Assembly: GCA_014384665.1 (NCBI GenBank)
Contig: JACNFI010000151.1
Coordinates: 1 to 24,218 of the forward strand
DNA: 24,218 nucleotides
Origin: Candidatus Cloacimonadota bacterium
Lineage (GTDB): Bacteria > Cloacimonadota > Cloacimonadia > JGIOTU-2
Direction of reading: 5' to 3'
The first letter of the stretch is position 1, and every line of letters starts with the position of its first letter. The position numbers and the translations under genes are program-made. Of this stretch, positions 1 through 7,802 are shown one piece after another. Under the pieces are notes generated by a model. The model was not told the DNA's origin. It saw only the letters and a list, made by a program, of their open reading frames with translations, and did no database searches.

Positions 1-45
1 GCTGATAATATAACATTCATTAGGAAAATGATTCTGATGAGATAA
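1..45 (+). CDS. C-terminal end of a secreted protein with FlgD-like/T9SS-type tail (partial)
   Basis: Only the last 14 codons are in the window. They read ADNITFIRKMILMR and then TAA at 43-45. The final KMILMR is identical to the end of the protein at 462-2744, where it closes an NFPNPF/FlgD-like C-terminal domain. This piece is therefore most likely the tail of another secreted or surface protein with the same sorting or anchoring domain. The product of the main body cannot be told. The frame was chosen because it is the only one giving this match. Confidence 0.6.
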   Translation, partial: ADNITFIRKMILMR

Positions 46-66
46 GAATTTCAAACTGAAAATTAT

Positions 67-140
67 AAGCCTATCTGTCTGCCAGACCCCGACATAGTCG
101 GGGACTCCGTCTCGGAGCTAGCGGATGGATAGGCTTTTTT
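67..140 (+). terminator. Branched hairpin with U-tract, probable terminator of the upstream gene
   Basis: An outer 9-bp stem (AAGCCTATC at 67-75, GATAGGCTT at 128-136) is followed directly by a run of T to 140, as in a Rho-independent terminator. Inside the outer stem are two more perfect hairpins: CCCCGAC-ATA-GTCGGGG (87-103) and CTCCG-TCT-CGGAG (105-117). The result is a multi-branched fold just 22 bases after the stop codon at 45. Terminator function is inferred from the stem and T-tract. Confidence 0.6.
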
Positions 141-227
141 GTTATCATTCATTATACCAAATCAAAATAAAGTATAAGGGATTTTCAGATAAATTTTGAG
201 ATATCAAAGTTAATAATAACAAAATCG

Positions 228-256
228 TTGACAAAAAAATATTTAATTTTTAAACT
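228..256 (+). promoter_or_regulatory. Candidate sigma70-type promoter for the 462-2744 gene
   Basis: A perfect TTGACA (228-233) is separated by 17 bp from TAAACT (251-256), which matches TATAAT at four of six positions. It would give a leader of about 200 nt that contains the composite palindrome at 273-435 before the ribosome binding site AAGGAG at 451-456. The surroundings are very AT-rich, so chance matches are possible. Confidence 0.4.
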
Positions 257-272
257 ACATTTTAAAAAGAAA

Positions 273-435
273 TATGAGTTCTGCAAAATTGAGTATTTCA
301 CTAAATCTCTACTTTGAATTGTCATTCTGAGTGTAACGAAGAATCTCATAACTTACTGCATAATAAATACATAGAGATTCTTCACTTCGTTCAGAATGAC
401 ACCATTATGTGATTCATTATTTTGTAGAACCCATA
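273..435. repeat. Composite (two-tier) palindrome, copy 1
   Basis: The inner arms GTCATTCTGAGTG... (321-347) and ...TTCAGAATGAC (374-400) are inverted repeats of each other around a loop of about 26 nt. The outer arms at 273-289 (TATGAGTTCTGCAAAAT) and 419-435 (ATTTTGTAGAACCCATA) are also inverted repeats, with two mismatches over 17 bp. The inner core recurs at 2774-2857. The element lies between a candidate promoter and the ribosome binding site of the gene at 462, so it would be transcribed as a long hairpin in that leader. Confidence 0.75.
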
Positions 436-461
436 AAAAAAGCAATTAGAAAGGAGCTCGT

Positions 462-2744
462 ATGAAAACAAAAGTTACTTTATTTGTATCATTATTAGTT
501 ATGCTACAAATACCAACAATACTTATTGGTGAGGAAATACGGAGTTGTACTCATAAACAGATTTACCCGGATGGTTTTATTTGTGTTGGAGAAGCAGCTC
601 CATACCAACCTCCGAAACCAGAAGAAATTCCTTCTATTCCTGAAATTCCAAGAGAAGAATGGAATCTTATAGATTCTATTGAAATTAACCGATATGTAGA
701 ACCAGGAAAGAACCTTTCCATCTATTTTGATAATGAGTTTGATTCATTAAAGATTTATCCTACATATTATGAAAATCCATTAACAGATGCATCTTATCAG
801 GCTTTAGAAAAGTCCCCACAATGGCTCAGAAATGATTTGCGTAATGTCTTCTTACGAATGTATAATATATGTCAGGATTTATGGGCAAATGCTATTATCA
901 CTACCGAAGACCCATATATAGACGAGGTTGTGTTTTCTATCGCACATTCCTCGCCAGAATATCTCTTATCAGGATATGGTTCACCAGATTTGCTAAAGGA
1001 AAATGCGGAACTTATCTATGAAAATGACCAGTATTTAAATTATGTGGAGGTTGTGGATTATGGCACATCAACAACCGATGAGAACTATTATTCAACAATA
1101 AAATATTGGAAAGAGAATGAAACTGGGGATACAGTTCAGGTTGAAGTTCCTAAAGAGATTTATTACTGGTATATTGTCCATCCAAAAATTACAGATGAAA
1201 TTCCTGCATATATTGACCCTGATATCATAGAAAACAATACTACACATAACAATAATATTGCTGACCCACCTGATGGTGTTTTCTGGCGAAACTATCTCTT
1301 TAATTATGCAGATGCTGGGTATCCTATTTTAAAAGATATGCTGGAAAATTGTGAAATTGTATGGAATGGTGTCCAAAATGTAGACCCGAGCCAAACTCAT
1401 GCATCAGCAGTTGTAACAAACTGGATAAATGATTGTATGGAATTTACATCTAATTATGAAAGACCTCACCAGCCCGTAAGAATTTTACGAAAGCATATTG
1501 GTAGATGTGGTGAACATGCAGATTTAACAGCAGCTGCTGCCAAAGCCGCACTTATACCTTGCACAAGCATTCTTGCAATTTCTCATGACCATACCTGGAA
1601 TGAATTTTGGGAACAAAGGTGGGTTTCCTGGGAACCTGTAAATAATATGTTAGACACTCCTCTTACTTATGAAAATGGATGGGGCTGGAGTTTTGGCTCT
1701 GTGTTTGAAATAAGAAGCGATGGCTGGCTTTCATCTGTAACTGATACTTATTCTGAAGGTAGTGCTACTATTACTATTTATGCTCTTGATAGTCAAGGGA
1801 ATCCAATTGATGGTGCTGAAATAATGTTAGCCGTGCAATCTGGTGAATATATTTATTATGATAATTATGGTCTTACAGATAACGAAGGAAAATTTTGCTT
1901 CACTGTCGGGGAAGGAAGACATTATTATGCAAGAGTTGATACTGATATTGGTAGTTATCCTGTAGAACCTAACTATGTGGTATCAATAGTTAATTATGCA
2001 GTAAATGGACAAAATTATACTTATTCCTTATCCGTATCTGGAACTATGCCCTCATTAGATTGGCTCAGTGTTGATGTTCCTGAAGATGATGTGGATGATT
2101 ATCGGCTTGAAATTGATTTCACGGTCCCATCGCAAATTGTAAGTGGGAGAATCTTGATGGATGATGTTAATGATTTCTCACAGCTTTATAAAAGTGAAAG
2201 TGATGGTATTATTGATTATTTTATGACAGATGAGATGAACTTTATATGGTATATGGTTGATATGCCGTTTGAATGTTTTAACCTATTTGCTGATACTCAA
2301 GAAGAAACAGTAAGTTTTGATATTCCTTCAGATAATGATTGGTATTGCGTTTTTGCCAATAATCGTCATCTTAACAATCTTCAAAATGTATATGGTTCAG
2401 CGGAATTATATGCTTATGAGGAAATAGGTATAGATGAGCAAGAAAACGAACAGACTTCTTTATCATTGCTTCAGAATTTTCCTAATCCATTTGATGTTTC
2501 CAAAGCAGAATACACAACAATTTCATATTCGTTATTAAAACCATCTGATGTTGAAATTTCTATTTATAACATCAAAGGTCAAATAGTAAAAACTTTCCGA
2601 ATCCCGAATTCCGAATCCCGAATTCCGAATATTGTCTGGGATGGAAAAGATGAAAATGGCAAATATTTGCCAGATGGACTTTATTTCTATAAGCTAAAAG
2701 CAGATAAATATACTTCAACGAAGAAGATGATTCTAATGAGATAA
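462..2744 (+). CDS. Secreted transglutaminase-like protein with C-terminal FlgD-like sorting domain
   Basis: This 760-aa protein starts at the ATG after AAGGAG (451-456). An N-terminal signal peptide spans about residues 1-23. Around residues 340-395 is a transglutaminase-like core: Cys349 in GRCGEH, His377 in the HxWxE motif HTWNE, then VSWEPVNN, where the third catalytic position looks like Glu391 or Asn rather than the usual Asp. Residues of about 425-505 look like an Ig/carboxypeptidase-regulatory fold (DSQGNPIDGAEIML, LTDNEGKFCF). The last 85 or so residues, from NFPNPF to KKMILMR, match the FlgD-like/type IX-style C-terminal domain used for secretion and surface anchoring. The likely role is an extracellular thiol protease or cross-linking enzyme, but substrate and activity are unknown. 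It stands alone, bracketed by palindromes at 273-435 and 2748-2895. Confidence 0.7.
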   Translation: MKTKVTLFVSLLVMLQIPTILIGEEIRSCTHKQIYPDGFICVGEAAPYQPPKPEEIPSIPEIPREEWNLIDSIEINRYVEPGKNLSIYFDNEFDSLKIYPTYYENPLTDASYQALEKSPQWLRNDLRNVFLRMYNICQDLWANAIITTEDPYIDEVVFSIAHSSPEYLLSGYGSPDLLKENAELIYENDQYLNYVEVVDYGTSTTDENYYSTIKYWKENETGDTVQVEVPKEIYYWYIVHPKITDEIPAYIDPDIIENNTTHNNNIADPPDGVFWRNYLFNYADAGYPILKDMLENCEIVWNGVQNVDPSQTHASAVVTNWINDCMEFTSNYERPHQPVRILRKHIGRCGEHADLTAAAAKAALIPCTSILAISHDHTWNEFWEQRWVSWEPVNNMLDTPLTYENGWGWSFGSVFEIRSDGWLSSVTDTYSEGSATITIYALDSQGNPIDGAEIMLAVQSGEYIYYDNYGLTDNEGKFCFTVGEGRHYYARVDTDIGSYPVEPNYVVSIVNYAVNGQNYTYSLSVSGTMPSLDWLSVDVPEDDVDDYRLEIDFTVPSQIVSGRILMDDVNDFSQLYKSESDGIIDYFMTDEMNFIWYMVDMPFECFNLFADTQEETVSFDIPSDNDWYCVFANNRHLNNLQNVYGSAELYAYEEIGIDEQENEQTSLSLLQNFPNPFDVSKAEYTTISYSLLKPSDVEISIYNIKGQIVKTFRIPNSESRIPNIVWDGKDENGKYLPDGLYFYKLKADKYTSTKKMILMR
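2595..2630 (+). repeat. 14-bp tandem repeat inside the FlgD-like domain
   Basis: The unit TTCCGAATCCCGAA occurs at 2595-2608 and 2609-2622, followed by a partial third copy to 2630. It encodes FRIPNSESRIPN, which interrupts the expected beta-strand between KGQIVKT and VWDGKDENG. Because 14 is not a multiple of 3, consecutive copies are read in different phases and any change in copy number by one unit would shift the frame and remove the KMILMR tail. Confidence 0.7.
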
Positions 2745-2747
2745 GTT

Positions 2748-2895
2748 CTAGTATAGCGTTTCCAAAATAACGTGTCATTCTGAACGAAGTGAAGCGAAGT
2801 GAAGAATCTCAAGTATTAATTGTTGGTTAGAGATTCTTCGCTTACGCTCAGAATGACAGTTTTATTGATATGTTATTTTGGAAACTTTATACTAG
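2748..2895. repeat. Composite (two-tier) palindrome, copy 2
   Basis: The inner arms are at 2774-2810 (GTCATTCTGAACGAAG...) and 2830-2857 (...GCTCAGAATGAC), sharing the core of the element at 273-435. The outer arms CTAGTATAGCGTTTCCAAAA... (2748-2771) and GTTATTTTGGAAAC...ACTAG (2872-2895) are near-perfect inverted repeats. It starts 3 bp after the stop codon of the 462-2744 gene. It could protect or end that transcript as a hairpin, or it may be a small non-autonomous mobile repeat. No ORF is inside. Confidence 0.75.
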
Positions 2896-2960
2896 TTATA
2901 TCAAATTTAATGTAATGATTTTTTAGTTTAAGTAATAATAAAAATCACTTCATATTATAG

Positions 2961-2988
2961 ACGGTAATTATTAATATACCGTTTTTTT
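2961..2988 (+). terminator. Probable Rho-independent terminator
   Basis: The stem ACGGTA (2961-2966) pairs with TACCGT (2977-2982) across a 10-nt AT loop and runs into a stretch of T to 2988. It would end transcription coming from the 462-2744 gene before the rimP operon. The stem is only 6 bp, so strength is uncertain. Confidence 0.5.
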
Positions 2989-3031
2989 AATGATAAAATT
3001 AATTAGTTAAAATATGATACGATTAATAATA

Positions 3032-3061
3032 TTGACAAATAATTAAATATTCATTTTTTTA
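3032..3061 (+). promoter_or_regulatory. Weak candidate promoter of the rimP-nusA-infB operon
   Basis: A perfect TTGACA box is at 3032-3037, but the sequence 17-18 bp downstream is only TTTTTA (3056-3061), a poor -10. The position is right: between the terminator at 2961-2988 and the leader hairpin at 3084-3108. This lineage may use a different -10 consensus. Low confidence. Confidence 0.2.
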
Positions 3062-3073
3062 GTAAAAAATTTA

Positions 3074-3108
3074 GAGCGGGTCAGCTCCGATGAATCGGAG
3101 CGTTTTTT
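3074..3108 (+). promoter_or_regulatory. Leader hairpin with U-tract just before rimP, candidate attenuator
   Basis: A perfect stem GCTCCGAT-GA-ATCGGAGC (3084-3101) is followed by GTTTTTTG, the form of an intrinsic terminator, only 17 bp upstream of the rimP start at 3125. A short competing pairing is possible: GAGC at 3074-3077 with GCTC at 3084-3087 would use up the left arm. In E. coli the nusA-infB operon is known to have leader terminators under NusA-related control. The same role here is an inference; alternatively it simply blocks read-through from upstream. Confidence 0.45.
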
Positions 3109-3124
3109 GTATCAAAATTGAAAT

Positions 3125-3595
3125 ATGATGGATATAGATAAAAAGTTAAATGAGATAATTATTAAAGTTTCCCAAAAAATGGGCTTCCAAATCTATGATT
3201 GGCAGCTGAAAGGAACACGAAATAATCATTTGGTTATAGTGTATATCACAAAGCAAGGTGGTGTAACATTAGATGATTGCCAGAGAGTTAGCCAAAAATT
3301 AGGAGATGAGTTAGATATGAGAGATATATTTGATACTCGTTATACTTTAGAAGTATCATCTCCAGGTTTAAATAGATTACTAAAAACCACACAACACTTT
3401 TTAGGCGCTATTGGAAGGGTTGTAAAAGTTCAGTATGTTAATGAAGAAGGAAAAGTAAAGACAGCAAATGGCATTTTGAAATCCATAGACAATAATGTTA
3501 TTTCTGTTAAGATTGATAATGAAGACAGTACACACATTAATTTTGCTCAAATTAAAAAAGCGAAAACAGTTTATAAATGGCTTTCTAAATCATAA
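3125..3595 (+). CDS. rimP: Ribosome maturation factor RimP
   Basis: This 156-aa protein is a normal length for RimP, which helps assemble the 30S subunit. The N-terminal alpha/beta domain shows MGFQIYDWQLKGTRNNHLVIVYI and the family signature around residues 48-90 (GVTLDDCQRVSQKLGDELD, then YTLEVSSPGLNRLLKT). The C-terminal part is the small SH3-like barrel. It is the first gene of the rimP-nusA-ylxR-infB group, which supports the call. ATG 3125 (or ATG 3128 one codon later) has no clear Shine-Dalgarno sequence; it follows closely on the leader hairpin. Confidence 0.92.
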   Translation: MMDIDKKLNEIIIKVSQKMGFQIYDWQLKGTRNNHLVIVYITKQGGVTLDDCQRVSQKLGDELDMRDIFDTRYTLEVSSPGLNRLLKTTQHFLGAIGRVVKVQYVNEEGKVKTANGILKSIDNNVISVKIDNEDSTHINFAQIKKAKTVYKWLSKS

Positions 3596-3631
3596 AGAAA
3601 AGTATGAGAAAAAATTAGGAGTGATTTGATT

Positions 3632-4867
3632 ATGGCTTTTAATTTGATTTCAATTATTGATGAATTTGCAAGGATTAAGCAGATAGATAGAGATAAGATT
3701 TCTTCAATTATTAAAGAAAGCTTGGAGTCAACTCTATCAAAGAAGTTAATGAAAGAGAATGCAATATCAGTTGAAATAGATTTTGAGAAGAATGAAGTTG
3801 TTGTAAAATTATTAGCAAAAGTAGTTGATGAGGTTCCCAATAATTTTGATGAGATAACTCTTACTAATGCAAAAAAGATTGTATTGACATCACAAGTTGA
3901 TGACTTAATACCCATAGAAATTCCTATTTCTGAATTTGGCAGAAAAACTATTCAGTCAGCTAGACAAGCTATTATAAATAAACTGAGAGAATCTGAAACT
4001 GAAAAGACAAAATTAGATTATGAAAAACAGAAAGGACAAATAATATCTGGTATGGTAAAAAGAGTAGAAAGTAGTGGATATATAGTTGATATTGGCTTCA
4101 CAGAAGCATTATTACCTTCTGAGGAACAGGTTGATAATGAGTTTTATAAAGCAGGTGATTATTTAAAGGCGTATGTTTATAATATTAGATATCAAAAAGG
4201 AAGTGTCAGAATTATTCTTTCCAGAAAAAAACCTGAATTTATAATTAAATTATTTGAGAATGAGATTCCAGAAATAGGAGATGGAGAGGTTGTAATAAAG
4301 AAAATTGTAAGGGAACCTGGATATAGAACAAAAGTAGCCGTGTATAGTACTAATAAAAATATTGATGCATTTGGGAGTTGTGTTGGACCTAAAGGATTTA
4401 GAATAGAAGTAGTGAAAAAAGAACTTCACGGGGAACTGGTTGATATTGTTGTTTGGTCTGATAATCCAGAGCAATTTATAAAAAATAGTATTGGAAATGA
4501 ATTGATAAAAAGAATATACTTGGCTGAAAAAGGAAAGTTTGCACAGGTCATTGTAGATGAGAAGAATAAAAATATCGCTATTGGTAAAGAAGGAAGGAAT
4601 ATAAAATTAGCAGCAAAACTTACTAATTATAAATTAGATGTGCTGTTAGAAGAGGAATATGAAGAGATTACCGCAAATGAACGCCGTATTACAAGTACTA
4701 TCTATGAACTTGAAGGTGTAACAGAAAATATTGGTAAGGTACTGTATAATGCTGGTTATACTTCAGTTCAGGATATTTATCTCGCCTCTATTAAGGAGTT
4801 ATGCCAGATAGATGGTGTGGGTGTAAAAACTGCTGAAAAAATAAAAGAATCAGCCAAATATTTCTAA
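3632..4867 (+). CDS. nusA: Transcription termination/antitermination factor NusA
   Basis: This protein of about 411 aa modulates RNA polymerase pausing, termination and antitermination. The order of domains is typical: N-terminal RNAP-binding domain (about 1-125), S1 domain (about 135-200, with GQIISGMVKRVESSGYIVDI and EALLPSEEQ), two KH domains (about 225-345, including FGSCVGPKGFRIEVV and NIAIGKEGRNIKLAAKLT), then a short C-terminal helix-hairpin-helix (CQIDGVGVKTAEKIKESA). There is no long acidic duplication as in E. coli, a form common in other phyla. ATG 3632 is preferred because AGGAG (3617-3621) lies 10 bp upstream; a TTG at 3626 in the same frame is too close to it. The gene follows rimP by 36 bp. 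Confidence 0.95.
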   Translation: MAFNLISIIDEFARIKQIDRDKISSIIKESLESTLSKKLMKENAISVEIDFEKNEVVVKLLAKVVDEVPNNFDEITLTNAKKIVLTSQVDDLIPIEIPISEFGRKTIQSARQAIINKLRESETEKTKLDYEKQKGQIISGMVKRVESSGYIVDIGFTEALLPSEEQVDNEFYKAGDYLKAYVYNIRYQKGSVRIILSRKKPEFIIKLFENEIPEIGDGEVVIKKIVREPGYRTKVAVYSTNKNIDAFGSCVGPKGFRIEVVKKELHGELVDIVVWSDNPEQFIKNSIGNELIKRIYLAEKGKFAQVIVDEKNKNIAIGKEGRNIKLAAKLTNYKLDVLLEEEYEEITANERRITSTIYELEGVTENIGKVLYNAGYTSVQDIYLASIKELCQIDGVGVKTAEKIKESAKYF

Positions 4868-4923
4868 TCTTTATTGAAATAGGATATATGAGCAAACTCT
4901 AAAAAGATTTCTAACAAGACGGA

Positions 4924-5151
4924 ATGGTAAATAAAGTTAGTAATGTCGGACATATCCCAAAGAGAACCTGTGTTATCTGTAAGAAAAAAGATGCAAAATC
5001 AAATTTAGTAAGATTCCTAATTAAGAATGGTATAATTGTTTTTGATTATAAGCATAGAATGCAAGGAAGAGGATACTATTGTTGTCAAACTTCAAATTGT
5101 ATAAGTAAACTTGATAAATGGATAAAGAAAAGAAAGAAAAAATTTTATTAA
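4924..5151 (+). CDS. rnpM: YlxR/RnpM family RNA-binding protein
   Basis: This small basic protein (75 aa) has the YlxR signature PKRTCVICKKKDAKSNLVRF near the N-terminus and a further CCQ...C pair (residues of about 58-64). The position between nusA and infB is the conserved one. In Bacillus the family member (YlxR, renamed RnpM) binds RNase P RNA and modulates its activity. The same role is likely but not shown here. Four cysteines are visible, so metal binding is possible. The start is set by the only suitable ATG before the motif; the upstream Shine-Dalgarno is weak (GACGGA). Confidence 0.88.
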   Translation: MVNKVSNVGHIPKRTCVICKKKDAKSNLVRFLIKNGIIVFDYKHRMQGRGYYCCQTSNCISKLDKWIKKRKKKFY

Positions 5152-5187
5152 AGGAATTAAAATTATTTTAAGTAGTTAAAGGCAAAT

Positions 5188-7506
5188 ATGGAACAAATAC
5201 GAGTTTATGAACTTGCCAGAGAATTAAAAATATCTCCTCAGGCTTTATTAGCAATCTTAAAAAGTTTAAAGATAATCGTAAAAAGCCATATGAGCTATAT
5301 AGATAAGGAAGCAGCAAGCAAAATCAGAAAAATGTTTTCTGAGCAGATGCAAGCTGCCAAGGTTAGACAGAAACAAAGAAAAAGCTACAAAACACAATTA
5401 CGGGAAGCAAAATTTGAAAGAATTAAAAAGTCAGCTGATTCAAAAATTCCCAAAAAAGTTACAAAAGAAGAAGAACAAAAGAAAACCATCGCAAAACAAG
5501 TTGAACCACCAATTAAAAAAAGACCTAAAACTGTAACTAAAAAGGAAGAATTAATTTCTAAACCTTCTGAAATTAAAGGAAAAAAAAAGGGGAAAGTAAA
5601 ATATAAAGACAAAAAAACCAGACTCCGAGAAGAACGGGAGAAAAAGTTTTTTGACCAACGGGAAATTAAGGGAAGCATTAAAGCTACTTTAGGCAAGGAT
5701 ACGAAAATAAAAAAATATAAAAAAGAAAAAACAGTCAGGACTGAAGAAGTCCAACAGATTGTGATTAGCGAGTTTACATCTGTTGCTGAATTAGCAAAAG
5801 TGATGGGAAAAATCCCGACAGAAATCGTGGCAAAGTTTATGGAACTCGGCAAAATGGTTACAATCAATCAACGATTGGATAAGGATTCTTTGATTATGAT
5901 TTGCGATGAGTTTGATTTTGAAGTTAATTTCGCTGACCAGTTTGGAGCAGATATTTTGCGTGTGGAGCAGAAAGAAACTATAGCAGAAAAGAAAGAATCG
6001 CGACCACCTGTAGTTGTGGTAATGGGTCATGTTGACCACGGCAAGACATCAATATTAGATTATATCCGAAAGAGCAATGTTATTGCTGGCGAAGCAGGCG
6101 GAATAACACAACATATTGGCGCATATCAAGTTGATTTTAAGGACAAGAAAATTACTTTTATTGATACACCAGGACACGAGGCATTTACTGCAATGAGAGC
6201 CAGAGGTGCGGATATTACTGACCTTGCTGTTATTGTTATCGCAGCAGATGATGGAGTTATGCCGCAAACCATTGAAGCAATTGACCACGCCAAAGCAGCG
6301 GATATTCCATTTATTGTTGCGATTAATAAAATTGATTTGCCTGATGTTGACACTGAAAAAGTAAAAGCCCAATTGTCTGAGAACAATGTCAGATTGCAGG
6401 GCTGGGGAGGAGATGTTGAGTATGTGGAATGTTCTGCAAAAACCGGTGAAGGGATTGAACATCTGTTGGAAATAATTCTCTTGTTGGCAGAGGTTGAAGA
6501 ATTATCTGCTAATTACTCCTGTAATTCTGAAGGCGTTGTCATTGAAACAAAATTGGATAAAGGCAAAGGGCCTCTTGCAACAATTTTGATTCGCAATGGA
6601 ATTCTAACAACAGGTAATATTGCGATATGCGGTGCCCATTATGGTAGAATTCGGTTGATGCTTGATGAACGAGAATATTCAGTTGATACTTGCCCTCCAT
6701 CAGGTGCTGTGCAGATTTTAGGACTAAATGGGCTCCCTCAATCTGGAGATACTTTGAATGTTGTCAAAGATGAAAAAACTGCTAAAGAGATTTGCTCACA
6801 AAGACAGCATATTATCAGACAAAGGCAAATCGCAAGCGGGACAGGAATAACTTTAGATAACCTGTTTGATAAAATCCGAGAAAGTGAAATAAATGCCTTA
6901 AATATGGTCGTAAAGGCAGATACAGATGGTTCTTTAGAAGCAATCTGTGATGCAATTCAAAAACTTGGAACTGAAGAAGTAGCGGTGAATATTATTCGTA
7001 AAGCAGTTGGTGGCATTGTAGAGGCAGATGTTGACCTTGCAACTGCTGCAAATTCTATTATTCTTGGTTTTCATATTCGCCCCAATGCAGAAGCCAGAAA
7101 ATCTGCGGAACTAAACAAAGTTGAAATTCGGCTCTATGATATTATCTATGAATTAATTGATGATGTGAAAAAATCCCTTGAAGGACTGCTCGCACCAATT
7201 GTTAGAAAAAAAATTATTGGAATTGTTGAAGTAAAGCAAATCTTCAAAATTACTGGAGTTGGTGTAATTGCCGGATGCTTTGTTAAAGAAGGAAAAGTTA
7301 CAAATAATGCTAATATCCGACTTTTCAGAGATGATATCAAAACCTATGAAGGAAAAATATCTACTTTGAAACATTTCCAAAATGAGGCTAAAGAAGTTAT
7401 TGAAGGACAAGAATGCGGAATTGCAATTGAAAATTTTAATGATATAAAAGTTGGTGATATTATTGAAGCATATCTGGTTTTTGAAGAAAAGAAAAAATTA
7501 GAATAA
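5188..7506 (+). CDS. infB: Translation initiation factor IF-2
   Basis: This 772-aa GTPase brings initiator tRNA to the 30S subunit. It begins with an IF2_N domain (residues 1-45, RVYELARELKISPQALLAIL), followed by a highly charged Lys/Glu-rich linker (about 50-185) and a second IF2_N-like segment (about 195-235). The G domain follows: P-loop GHVDHGKTS (280-288), switch II DTPGHEAF (326-333) and NKID (380-383). Domains II, III and the fMet-tRNA-binding C-terminal domain (about 655-770) are complete. AAAGG at 5178-5182 serves the ATG. Length and motifs are normal, so this is an intact copy. Confidence 0.97.
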   Translation: MEQIRVYELARELKISPQALLAILKSLKIIVKSHMSYIDKEAASKIRKMFSEQMQAAKVRQKQRKSYKTQLREAKFERIKKSADSKIPKKVTKEEEQKKTIAKQVEPPIKKRPKTVTKKEELISKPSEIKGKKKGKVKYKDKKTRLREEREKKFFDQREIKGSIKATLGKDTKIKKYKKEKTVRTEEVQQIVISEFTSVAELAKVMGKIPTEIVAKFMELGKMVTINQRLDKDSLIMICDEFDFEVNFADQFGADILRVEQKETIAEKKESRPPVVVVMGHVDHGKTSILDYIRKSNVIAGEAGGITQHIGAYQVDFKDKKITFIDTPGHEAFTAMRARGADITDLAVIVIAADDGVMPQTIEAIDHAKAADIPFIVAINKIDLPDVDTEKVKAQLSENNVRLQGWGGDVEYVECSAKTGEGIEHLLEIILLLAEVEELSANYSCNSEGVVIETKLDKGKGPLATILIRNGILTTGNIAICGAHYGRIRLMLDEREYSVDTCPPSGAVQILGLNGLPQSGDTLNVVKDEKTAKEICSQRQHIIRQRQIASGTGITLDNLFDKIRESEINALNMVVKADTDGSLEAICDAIQKLGTEEVAVNIIRKAVGGIVEADVDLATAANSIILGFHIRPNAEARKSAELNKVEIRLYDIIYELIDDVKKSLEGLLAPIVRKKIIGIVEVKQIFKITGVGVIAGCFVKEGKVTNNANIRLFRDDIKTYEGKISTLKHFQNEAKEVIEGQECGIAIENFNDIKVGDIIEAYLVFEEKKKLE

Positions 7507-7523
7507 CTTAAACTTACCCCAAA

Positions 7524-7802
7524 ATGGTAAAAAGCGCAATCATTGATATTTATCTGCCATTAGCAAACTCATTAAAAAGCAAAAGAAATATCATTAAAAG
7601 CATTATCCATAAAGTTCATAATAAATATAATGTCTCCATTGCAGAAGTTGACCACAATGACAAATGGAAAAATTCTAAACTCTGTCTGGCAATGGTTTCA
7701 AATGAAAAAATATATTCAGAAAGAAAATTCTCTGATATTATTAAATTTATTGAAATATCATATCCTGATATTGAAATAACAAAAATTGAGGATTTCCAAT
7801 AA
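7524..7802 (+). CDS. ylxP: YlxP-like DUF503 family protein
   Basis: This 92-aa protein begins MVKSAIIDIYLPLANSLKSK, which fits the DUF503/YlxP family (start pattern of a short beta strand, then a strongly basic LKSKR segment). The gene order infB-ylxP-rbfA is the one seen in Firmicutes and many other bacteria. The function is unresolved; a link with ribosome assembly or RNA is suggested by context only. Its TAA overlaps the rbfA ATG by one base (TAATG), so the two are probably translationally coupled. No clear ribosome binding site precedes its own ATG. Confidence 0.8.
   Translation: MVKSAIIDIYLPLANSLKSKRNIIKSIIHKVHNKYNVSIAEVDHNDKWKNSKLCLAMVSNEKIYSERKFSDIIKFIEISYPDIEITKIEDFQ

Noticed and set aside
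67..140. Cloverleaf-like fold considered as a tRNA
   Set aside because: It lacks the T-loop GTTC and D-loop sequences, an anticodon arm of proper size and a CCA-adjacent acceptor stem; a T-tract follows, as in a terminator.
5385..5867. Long antisense frame (160 codons) opposite infB
   Set aside because: It mirrors the Lys/Glu-rich linker of IF-2 (antisense of AAA/GAA gives Phe/Ser), has no RBS and no recognisable domain. The sense frame is certain.
6055..6462. Antisense frames opposite the infB G domain and other minus-strand frames across the window
   Set aside because: All lie fully under well-supported + strand genes, with no motif of their own. No minus-strand gene could be supported anywhere in the window.
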